DNA from: Cucumis sativus
Taxonomy: Eukaryota; Streptophyta; Magnoliopsida; Cucurbitales; Cucurbitaceae
Assembly: GCF_000004075.3 (NCBI RefSeq)
Contig: NC_026655.2
Location: 10,584,723-10,648,722, forward strand
DNA: 64,000 nt
Reading direction: 5' to 3'
The notes under the pieces were generated by a model that was given only the letters and a program-made list of their open reading frames with translations, was not told the origin of the DNA and ran no database searches. The stretch's first letter is position 1. Every line of letters starts with the position of its first letter. Made by a program: the position numbers and the translations under genes. Shown here piece by piece: positions 24,715 through 36,338 of the stretch.

Positions 24715-25190
24715 CTATCGCAAGACCCTGGTGGAAATCCCAGATTTAACACAAAATGTTGGTGGAAGTGAATCTCAAGTCTTGGTGGATAAATGTTGGT
24801 GGAAGTGAATCCCAAGTCTAAGCAAGAATGAGTTGTGTTCGTGATGCTAGACGTTGGTGAGTGTGAATCCTAGATCTAGTAAGAAATGAAATGTGAGATG
24901 CTAGTGAAAGTGAATTTCAGGTTTATTGTGTGACGTTGGTGAAGTGAATCCCATGTCTATCGCGTGATGCTATTGAAATGAATCTCAGGTCTGAGATGAG
25001 ATTGAATGTTACGAGATGCTAGTAGAAATCTCAAATTTATCACAAGATGCTGGTGGAAATCCTAGGTTTAATGCATGACGCTGGTGAATTGAATCCTAGG
25101 TTTAGGCGAGTAAATGTTGGTGAAGCAAATCCTAAGTCTAGGTGATTATATGTGGTTGAGAGAATCCCAGGTTCCGATGGTGAATGGTGA
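24715..25190. repeat. Degenerate minisatellite (GCTGGTGAAAGTGAATCCCAGGTCT-like core)
   Basis: At least ten diverged units of about 35-50 bp share the words GATGCTGGTGGAA, GTGAATCCCAGGT and TCTA. The period is irregular. It sits immediately before an LTR-like region and may be part of the same retrotransposon. Confidence 0.7.
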
Positions 25191-25239
25191 GTGTTTGTTG
25201 AACTGAAAAGTGTGGCACCATGATAATGTGTGGACATGA

Positions 25240-26345
25240 TCGTTATTATAGTCCTTTTTTGTTAGACCAACGAGATTAAAACACCTAAGGGATGCTCAAA
25301 ACGTGTAACTTACGTTGTAAATGAATAAATAGTTAGAAACATGGCTTACATAAATGTTGTTCATGTTTTACGTGTTTAACATGTTTAAATGCAAGACAAG
25401 TGGGTAAAAGTAAAAGAAGCAATTCGCACACGACGTCTTGTGCAAGGACAATGCGATGGATTGTGCTTGGCGATTAACAACCTCAGACGACGAAGCTATA
25501 ACATCACGCGAGGAAAGCTCACAAAACGACAAGGATGTTAATTGGAATGATGTGACTTCTTAGAGACAAATGATGGCACTAACACACTTACAGGAGCAGA
25601 GTTTTCCCGCTGAAAAAGTAACCTATACAAGCACTTTATCTCCATCGAGAGAAAAAAAAATGGGGGAGAGGCCCGAAGCCTGAATAGGCCAGCGAGGAAG
25701 AGAAACTCAAGTGACCAGAGAAAAACACAGAGAGAGAAAGAGTTTGAATAAAACACCTGGAGATTAAACAATCGTGATAAAAGGAAAGATTAATTGTTGT
25801 TTATCTCTTAATCTGTAATAATACGTTCCATCTTTCTGTTTTTCCATTTTTTTTTCATTATAGTGTATGTATTGTGTATATTGTACAACGGTTGAAAGTC
25901 CACATTCTTCATACATAAACTGCATGTTTACACCTTTTCAATCCACCATCTCTTAACATCTCACCTATCTCCGTGTTATTAAATGAGAAGAGTGTGATAA
26001 ATTCTTGATAAGGAGTTCAACTTATAATTCTTGTTGCATTAGTTGAGCTATGTTCATCCCTTGGCCAGTGTCAATCGCCAACTACTCGAGAGGGCAAGTA
26101 ACAAGGATAAGGCTAACGCGCGCAAGGAGAATTTTAAGACTAGATTTATTGTAGCTAGATAGTTTTAGGATAAGTTAGTTGATTAGGATGTTGAGTTGAA
26201 TTAGTGTGGCAATTTGATAGAGTTATTTATATTGTCTTTGTAAATGATATGAAATATTCATATATATATGTAAAGTTTTGGAAATGATTATATATATATA
26301 TATAGTGAAAGATTTTATTTATATATGTTCAAGTTTTGAAACTAT
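25240..26345. repeat. LTR-retrotransposon-like repeat, copy 1
   Basis: Landmarks in order: AAAACACCTAAGGGATGCTC, AAACGTGTAACTTACGTTGTAA, CATGTTTTACGTG, TCTTGTGCAAGGACAATGCG, GGAATGATGTGACTTCTTAG, then an AT-rich tail ending about 26345. The same landmarks, diverged, recur at 32660-33180. No gag-pol frame; ends unresolved. Confidence 0.55.
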
Positions 26346-26382
26346 ATTAATATCGTTGTCCAACTATACAGGACTATGGGAG

Positions 26383-26778
26383 CACAATACAAGAACAAAA
26401 ATATCATTGAATTAATTTTTTAAAAAAAATTGAAACATGCTTGACGGTTTTTAAATATCATAAACAAGTGCATTCTTGACGGTTTTAAAATGTGATAAAT
26501 AAGTGCATTCTTGACGGTTTTAAAATGTCATAAACAATGAATTTCTTGACGGTTATTAAATGTCATGAACATTCATACACTTGAAGGTTTTTAACTGTCA
26601 TGAAAATTTGTATATTTGACATTTATAAAATGTCAACGTTAACTATTCTTGACGTTTTTCTCAACTGTCAAGAACTTTGGCTTTCTTGACGCTGGCTTCA
26701 AGGACGGTTTTAAAACCGTCAAGAATAGTGATTCTTGACAGTTTAAAAACGTCAAGAGAGCCTGTTTTTGTAGTAGTG
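26383..26778. mobile_element. CACTA-like non-autonomous element, family B (right end clear, left end tentative)
   Basis: The right end is GTTTTTGTAGTAGTG at 26778. The body is made of subterminal repeats of CTTGACGGTTTTAAAATGTC in direct and inverted orientation, including a hairpin GACGGTTTTAAAACCGTC at about 26702-26719. The left end CACAATACAAGAAC at 26383 is a weak match and the 3-bp flanks (GAG and GAA) do not agree. Confidence 0.5.
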
Positions 26779-27559
26779 GAAATTTGGAAACAAATGTCAT
26801 CTTAAGCGAGGTAGCTTCCAACATTTGTATCCCAAAAGGTGAACAAGTGCGAACAATAGACACTGAGAGGTTGTCGTTCTTAAACGAGAATTCCTATAAG
26901 TATTACAAGTCAAGTTCTCTAGATATAATTTGTCTAAGCAAGCATAGTCATTTATATCCTGAAAGGCAAACAAGTGTGACGTTGAAACACTTTGTGAGAA
27001 GGCCGCCTTAATCATGGCAATTATAGTGTGTTAAGGTTATCACAACACCTAACATTTGATAGCACGTAGAATTTATTTCAACCTTCATTTGTATACAATT
27101 TAGATCATTTCACTCTCCCCTAGCTTAATTTACTCTCTGTGCACGAGTCTCAAGCTGTAAATAATTAGTTGTGGTTAGCTTCATATTCTTTCAATTTAAT
27201 TACCATAAAGTTAAACGATAAGTGGAATCTAGAACTAGCATCTATAACAATTCCCTGTGTTCAACCTTGGATCACCTAGGTAAATCTGTTGTTCGCTTGC
27301 ACTTGGTCGAGCAGTATAAAAACTTGTGCTCAACGAGGCACATGGTGAGCACTTTCAATGTTATGATCATAACCTGTGGCTTTTCGTCTAGAATCAAGGC
27401 GAATACAAAGAGTTACATCAAGCGCTGATGTGCGATGACCTGACTCGGTGATGTATTGCACTTGTGTTATACACACACAAATTTAGTAAGTCCAAATTGA
27501 ATAACCAACCACATGAATGCACTCGTTGTGTTGTAACTTGTATTGAAAATTTGTGTTGA
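26779..27559. repeat. Unclassified retrotransposon-leader-like repeat
   Basis: Words such as TTCCCTGTGTTCAACCTTGG and AAAAACTTGTGCTCAACGAGG resemble plant LTR or leader regions. No coding frame is supported and no boundaries can be set. Confidence 0.3.
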
Positions 27560-27695
27560 TGCTTTGAATGCGTCAAGAGATCCTTTCTCGACTTCAATCT
27601 TGACGCGAATTTATGCATCGGATTCCTTTCTCGAAGTTTTTTCATATATCTCCCAACGGCCAAAAGCGTCGGGAGATCCTCATTTTCTTGTAGTG
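27560..27695. mobile_element. CACTA element right end (family A)
   Basis: Ends TCATTTTCTTGTAGTG at 27695. Subterminal words GCGTCAAGAGATCC and GCGTCGGGAGATCC match the fragment at 12817. It abuts the LINE relic that starts at 27696, suggesting insertion into that LINE. Confidence 0.6.
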
Positions 27696-29275
27696 ATGGA
27701 TTCCTTAAAATGAGATATTCAACCAAGAAAGCCCCTTAGAAGCTTCAAATTACAAAATTGGTATGAAATTAAAGCGGATATGACTGCTCCTAATCGAAAT
27801 TACTGAGGGTATGATATTCCTGTTTGGAAGCTCAACACAAATGGCAACTTTGATATTGCTTCTGTTAAAAGGCTCTTATCTCTATCAACCATACTGACGC
27901 TTCCAACATCAATCCCTTTGTATTCAAGACTCTATGGAAAGTTGATTTTCCAAAAAAAGTGTAAATTCTTCATCTGAACGCTGATTCATAAATGTATAAA
28001 CATGGCAGTCAAACTCCAAAAAGATTTCCCAATTGGTATCTTAACTCAAAATGTTTGTGTTCTTTATGCAAAAATCATGCAAAAGACTTAGATCACCTTT
28101 TCATTTCCTGTCCTTTTTTCAAAGATTTTTGGTTTAGGATTGTTAATTTGCTGATTGGAAACATATTCTCAAATATTGCTTCTCTTTGCAAGGACTTGTG
28201 TTGTATCAATATAAATAACAAAGAGTGGACCATCACCTTCAATACATTGTTGTCACTTTATGGGTTATTTGGCCGGAAAGAAATAACAGGATCTTTAAGA
28301 GGTCGGATAGAAGTACTGTTGAGATATGAGATGACATACAAGCACTACAAGAAAAATGGTCTACGATGACAGTTATTTTCTTTCGCGAAAAAATTTGTGA
28401 CAGTTATTTACAGTCATAGTATCGCGTGTCGTGTAATATCCTTCTATGACAGTTTCAAAAAATTGTCACAATATGTGTTTTCATGACAAAAAATAAATGT
28501 CATTAATTAGTATTTTATGGCAACAAATAACTGTCATATATTTTTTTGTGACAATAAATAACTGTCACCATTTACACATTTATGGTCGTTACAAAATTGT
28601 CATGAATTCTTATATTATGACAATTTTTTAGTGTCAAGAAAATGCCAATTTACGACAACGCTGGATTGAACGGAAGGGCACGAGGGGGGACCGTGGTGGT
28701 GACGGGGTCAGAAGATGGCCGGATTAGGGATACCCTTCTTCACGCACGAGAGGATTTGGGAAAATTAAGGGTTTAAATTTGGAGAAAATGTTTTTTTTTT
28801 AAATATTAAGTTGTAATTTTAATTTATTCTTTTTTATTTTAATATAAAATAATTAATTTAATGGTAACATTCTATGATACGCGAAAAGTGTTATCCGAAA
28901 AATTCCATCTTTTTTCGCCAAAAATGCGAAATTTTCCAATTTGTGACAGTTCTTTCTTCTCCCTCCCATTTCGTGAGATACACAACTGTCATAGTAGACA
29001 GATTTTGTTGTAGTGAAGCTAACTCGAGTTTTTAGACTAGCATATCAAAGCTTTTTTTCAAATTATTGTGCTAGTTCTATTGCTTTGAATATCAATGCTT
29101 TTGTATAACTTTATCTTTGGGCTTACCTCTAGCCCTACATGTTCACTCCTGACTTCATGTACTTTTTTCCTTATTTTTATTGAAGCGGGAGTGATGAAGG
29201 TGTTATTGGGGTATTCACTAAGTGAAGATGTTCGGGTCTCGACTGACCCATAGTATATTTTTTTAAAAAAAGAAA
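27696..29275 (+). pseudogene. LINE relic (reverse-transcriptase C-terminus and 3' UTR), interrupted by a CACTA element
   Basis: Frames from about 27722 encode LINE-like DIPVWKLNTNGNFDIASVKR, then FPKKV..FFIW and the zf-RVT motif C-x2-C-x8-H-x4-C (CSLCKNHAKDLDHLFISC), with frameshifts and stops. The reading is cut at 28342 by the element at 28343-29015 and resumes with a short tail and a 3' UTR ending near GTATATTTTTTTAAAAAAAG at 29275. Confidence 0.7.
28343..29015. mobile_element. Small CACTA-type (MITE-sized) element with intact ends
   Basis: 673 bp. The left end CACTACAAGAAAAATGGTCT and the reverse complement of the right end CACTACAACAAAATCTGTCT continue as a roughly 30-bp imperfect inverted repeat ending in ATGACAG. 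The 3-bp target-site duplication AAG (28340-28342 and 29016-29018) is perfect. TGACAGTT/AACTGTCA subterminal repeats fill both flanks. A GC-richer core lies near 28670-28750. No transposase frame, so non-autonomous. Confidence 0.88.
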
Positions 29276-29657
29276 TTGATACATTAAATGAAAAGTAGTA
29301 TTGTGATTGTGATCATCTATGTAGTTATATCTTTCTTACCTTCCCTCTATCATGATTACTTTCACAAATAGTTCACTGATTTTACACAAAAATCATTGTT
29401 ATGATCCAAATAAAAATTTCACAAAATGAGAAAACGTAAACAATAAATATATATTGACTTCTTAAAGCTTGCAATTTCGTAAATAACACATAATTCTTCG
29501 TATACAATTTAGATCTATATATAACACACATTCAAACAATTATTTTCATACACATACACAAACATTTTATTGAGAAAACAAAAAGAAAACCAAACATGCA
29601 AGTAAACATCAATACATTATTCATCAAATTAATATGGCAAAACCTGTGACTTATTCA

Positions 29658-30296
29658 CTAACTCTTTGGTGGTGTAAGGCCAGCCCTTATACTTTGAATA
29701 ACAGCCACATCAGTCTTGAACGCCTCAGCAAGAACCTCATCACTAATCCCACTCGTAAACACCGTCGATGATGGCAACGCCACAGTGCCAGGGTTAGCAC
29801 TGGCGAAGGTGGCGATGGCCGTGGCAGAGTTTCGAGGGTCAACATTGAGCTGGAAATGGACCAACCCTTTGGGGAACAAAAACAAGTCCCCAACTTGAAG
29901 GGTCTGGTTGAAGAACTGGTTGGCGGTATCGACAAAGCCAACTTGGAGGCTGCCGCTGACGACAAGGAGAAGCTCGGCAGAGCGAGGGTGGGAATGAGGT
30001 GGGTTGATGGAGCCAGCCGGGTACTGGAGGATGGCCATGGAGACGCTCTGGCTGAGAAGGGCTGGGAACTCGGAGAAGGTGGCTTTTGTGGGTTTGAAAT
30101 TTGAAGGGAAATCGGTGAAAGCTGAGCGGAGGCCTGTGAAGGTGAAGAAAGTGCCGTTGATGATGGCGTCAAGGGGGGATGTCAAGTAGTCGACGACCGG
30201 ATCTGGGTCACTGGATTTGGCCATGGAAAAGATGCTTAAAATGAAGAAGAAGAAGAAGAAGAAGAATGTGGTTGATTTTGTAGAAAGGAAAGCCAT
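29658..30296 (-). CDS. Germin-like protein (cupin), cysteine-free type
   Basis: 212 residues, single exon. A signal peptide with an eight-Phe core (residues 11-18) is followed by one cupin domain. Germin box 1 is PPHSHPRSAELL with His101, His103 and Glu108; box 2 is FPKGLVHFQ with His147, so all four Mn ligands are present. KGL and KGD-like turns and two N-glycosylation sites (Asn47 in NGT, Asn130 in NQT) are visible. Germins are secreted, oligomeric apoplastic proteins; some have oxalate oxidase or superoxide dismutase activity, but most have none known. Unusually the protein has no cysteine at all, so it lacks the conserved N-terminal disulfide; this resembles a divergent germin-like subgroup. 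The ATG at 30296 is needed for the signal peptide; Met25 would lose it. Confidence 0.93.
   Translation of the reverse strand: MAFLSTKSTTFFFFFFFFILSIFSMAKSSDPDPVVDYLTSPLDAIINGTFFTFTGLRSAFTDFPSNFKPTKATFSEFPALLSQSVSMAILQYPAGSINPPHSHPRSAELLLVVSGSLQVGFVDTANQFFNQTLQVGDLFLFPKGLVHFQLNVDPRNSATAIATFASANPGTVALPSSTVFTSGISDEVLAEAFKTDVAVIQSIRAGLTPPKS
30246..30269. repeat. GAA/TTC microsatellite inside the germin-like signal peptide
   Basis: The GAA run on the plus strand encodes the poly-Phe core of the signal peptide on the minus strand, so length changes here would change the hydrophobic core by whole Phe residues. Confidence 0.9.
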
Positions 30297-30330
30297 TTTT
30301 CATATGGGTTTGAGGATCCAACAAGGTGTG

Positions 30331-30338
30331 ATTTTATA
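30331..30338 (-). promoter_or_regulatory. TATA box candidate of the germin-like gene
   Basis: TATAAAAT on the minus strand, about 35-42 bases upstream of the ATG. If used, the leader would be only about 10 nt. A second AT-rich TATA candidate lies near 30462-30470 and would give a leader of over 100 nt. Confidence 0.5.
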
Positions 30339-30339
30339 G

Positions 30340-31420
30340 GGCAATTATGGATGATCTATCTTGTAAACAATGAGAAACTTCACAGTTTATAAGATCTAAA
30401 TTATAAAAGGAAAAGACTTCGGTGGCATCTAAATATCTTTGTGTATTTTGGCATCTAATTGTGTATATATAATAAAATTCACTTCCTTCCACCAACTTTA
30501 CATAATTTTTCTTAGTCAATCTATGATTGAAAGATGGGTCAAAGTATGCGATTTAGGAAGGGGTTATGCGTTGAAGCTTTTTTTAATTATTATTTTCCAA
30601 TCAATTGATGGGAGCCATGCTTTCAAATTTCATAGTGGGTTACCTTTGATAATTACAAAGATAGGTTATTTTCTCCTTTCTATGTATGGGATTCAATATA
30701 TATAGATATAAATGGGATTTTTGGTGGGAGGTGTTTGGAAGGACTCTTGATTCGTAAATGTTGAAGAACTCGAGGGTTTAGTTTCAACAAAAATTGGGAA
30801 GATTGGTGTCTGTGATCTCTATGCTACATAAATAAAATAAATGTAAAAAGTCCGGATATTCTATATGTATACTATCAAAACAACCTTCGCATTTTCTTAT
30901 GATCTAGTGGAAATGCCTTGATTTAATTATATAATATCTTCACACATATGGTGTTACATTTAGTTTCAACATGTCCAACAATACCTCCAAATTCTTTTCC
31001 AGTCTATGCACTCTCTACCATAAATTTGACCATTTTTCATGACAAAAAGCCTAATATAAAATAGAAAAGACTAAAATATATTTTTTCGATGCTGTTTGAA
31101 TCGTTCATAAAAAGAAGAAGAAAGAAGTTGGGAGAGAGGTATGGTAGGAGATCTCATTCTCTCCACGCAAAATCCTTGAACTCAGGAGAGGGTTGGTCTT
31201 CTAATTCATATAATGTACAATTCTAGAAAAGAGTTTCTTTATATCAAGCCTATAACGACAATGTTTTTATTTTTGTTTTATTTTATATTTATTAATATTA
31301 AACTTCATTTCATTCTTGTAAAATTACAAGCAATTCAAAGGAAATTCGAAATACATTCAAACTTCGTTCATAAAATTAATCAAGAGAAAAATAAATATTA
31401 CATAGCCTCTACAAATAATA
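30340..31420. other. Intergenic DNA upstream of the germin-like gene
   Basis: Presumed promoter region, then AT-rich sequence. No gene, RNA or defined element recognised. Confidence 0.45.
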
Positions 31421-32445
31421 ATAAGAAAAAGGGAAGGACCAAAAATGACAAATTTGACAAAATATTTACAAAATATAGCAAAATTTCATATTTTATCAAT
31501 AATAGACCATGATAGACACATATATCATTATATTAGTGACATTGATATACAATGATAAAAGGTTATCAATTTCTATAACTTATAGAATAAAAAAATTTGC
31601 TATAAATGGTAAATATTTTAGTTTAATTTATTATATTGAAAATACCTCTAAAAAATGGGGTGTTTGCAAAAAAATAGTAAAAAAATTTAAAATGGAATGA
31701 TAAAAAATGGCAAATTTGATAAAGTATTTATAAAATATAGCAAAACTTCAGATTTTATCAATAATAGACATTGATAGATACATATATCTTTTTATCGGTG
31801 ACATTGATATACAGTGATAAAAGGTTATGAGTTTCTATAATGGATAGAATCCAATATTTTGCTATAAATTGTAAATATTTTAATTTATTATACTATATTA
31901 AAAATACCTCTAAAAAGGGATGTTTGCAAAAATAGCAAAAAAATTATGATAATAGAACCGGTGTCACTACATTTTCTAAATTGCAAAAGTTGCAAATTTA
32001 AAAGCCGATAACCCTCTAATAGTTATTTGATAATCGTCTAATAGCCGTCTGATATCACTAATTACTTATCATATTTTTCATAAATGTGCAAAGAAAAGAG
32101 GTACCATGACCTATTTGTTTCTAAATGTTTTAGTCATTGGATGAAATATCTCTCTAAAAAATGGGTATATCATTCTTATACACTTGGTTTATGAGATTCA
32201 TTTAATATAACTTTGTAAGTTGAAATACCTACAATGAAAACAAATAAGATTTCTCAAAAATAACAAATTTGACAAAATATATACAACATATAACAAATTT
32301 TTTAGATTTTATCAATAATATACATTGATAGACACTGATATGTTTTTACCAGTGGCATTGATAGACAGTGTCTATCAGTTTCTAGCATTGATAGAATCTA
32401 AAATTTTATTAAAATTTGTAAATATTTTACTATTTTAAAAAATGC
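31421..32445. mobile_element. Cluster of three copies of an AT-rich MITE-like family
   Basis: Copies at about 31440-31690, 31703-31950 and 32246-32445. Each starts with AAATTTGACAAAATAT.TACAA and AATATAGCAAAA, passes through ATTTTATCAATAATAGAC.TTGATAGACA, and ends with inverted counterparts (ATAGAATC, TTTGTAAATATTTT.A), so each can fold into a hairpin. Related pieces occur at about 12540, 14385 and 61750. Confidence 0.6.
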
Positions 32446-32659
32446 CCTTTTAATATATTAGTTTCAATAAACATATTAAACTTTGCAAACTATTAAATTT
32501 AACTAAAATTAATATCAAACTTGTTATATTCCTCTCATTTAACTAAAACCTAAACTTAATTAGATACTACACTCCACAAATCAAGTTTATGCTAACTTCA
32601 ACCTCAATCTTCTCGATCTCTCATAAAGTATATAAACATTCGTTATTATAATTTTTTTA

Positions 32660-33180
32660 TTAGAATAATGAGGTCAAAATGCATGAGAAGATAATCAAAA
32701 CGCATAACTTAAGTTGTAAATACATATGTATTTAGAAATACATCTTATATAAGTATCTTGCATGTTTTACGTGATTGTCATGTCTAAACGCAGGATAATG
32801 AACAAAGAAAAAAATTAGTGAATTGCAGAAGACATCTCGCACAAGGACTACGCAATGAGAATTCATCAGGTGATTAACATCGAACAAAGAAAAAAAACTA
32901 GTGAATTGCAGGAGACATCTCGCACAAGGACTACGTGATGGGAACTCATCAAGTGATTAATGTCTATAGACGAGGAACCACGTCATCACATGAGGAGACT
33001 CACTAGAGGACAAGAATGGTAGTTGGAGTGATGTGACTTCATAGAACCAGAGTCGGTACTGAAAATCTCAAAGGAATAGAAGTTTTTCGCCTAAAGCTGC
33101 TTATCCCCACCAAGACAAAGTGAGGTTCGAATAGACCTAAAAGGAGGTTTGCATGGACCAAAACCTAAAGAGTTGGTGGT
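32660..33180. repeat. LTR-retrotransposon-like repeat, copy 2, with an internal duplication of about 82 bp
   Basis: Same landmark order as 25240-26345: AAAACGCATAACTTAAGTTGTAA, CATGTTTTACGTG, CTCGCACAAGGACTACG, GGAGTGATGTGACTTCATAG. The stretch GAACAAAG..AATTGCAG..GATTAACATC is tandemly duplicated (about 32801-32882 and 32883-32960). Confidence 0.6.
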
Positions 33181-33189
33181 AAGGATTAG

Positions 33190-33925
33190 CTTCACCAGCG
33201 TTTGTACATCACTCATTTATCTTGTTGGATCATATATTTTTTTTAGAAAATCCCATTTAATATCTTAATCTAAAATCCACCCAACCAAATGTTTTACTTA
33301 GCTTCCAAATTAAAATAATTAACATCCACCATCAAATTAATCTTAATAAAGCCAACCTGTCATTTAAATAATTCAAGATAATTAATATGAAATTGCCTCA
33401 AATTGGAGATATTACAATTACAAATGAGCTCAACGTACAAAATGTATTTTCAAAGAATTTAAGAAAAGGATAATAAGTAAATGACAACAACTGTTAGTAA
33501 AATTTCAAATTCCATTTTGATTGGGATAGATTTAAAATTTTGTTATATTTTAAAAATATTTTTGAATCATTTTGTCATAGTTGTGAATGCTCGATCCAAA
33601 ATTCAAAATTTAAAATGCTTTTAAGTTTAACAATATAATATATTAAATAATTGGTATCTTAAACATGATACATGCTTTATAGGCTTATTAAGTTAAATAA
33701 GTTTTACAAAAAAGCTGATAAGTTATTATTAATTTGTCACCCTAAGTGCTGCCTGATTAACATTGAATTCGTAAAAATGAAATTAAAAGTTATATGTTTG
33801 AACAAATGAGAAGAATTCACACAAAAAAAGATTAGGATGATGGTAGAGATTGGAAAAACTTATTAGGGAGTATGGATGTTACATGTGAATATGATGATCG
33901 ATCTTTACAATATTCCATCATAAAT
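33190..33925. other. AT-rich 3' flank of the peroxidase gene
   Basis: Nothing recognised apart from the presumed 3' UTR of the minus-strand peroxidase gene. Confidence 0.4.

Positions 33926-36338
<2,413 letters not shown>

Noticed and set aside
29687..30189. Frames of 161, 82 and 61 codons over the germin-like gene
   Set aside because: Shadows of the germin-like frame in GC-richer coding DNA.
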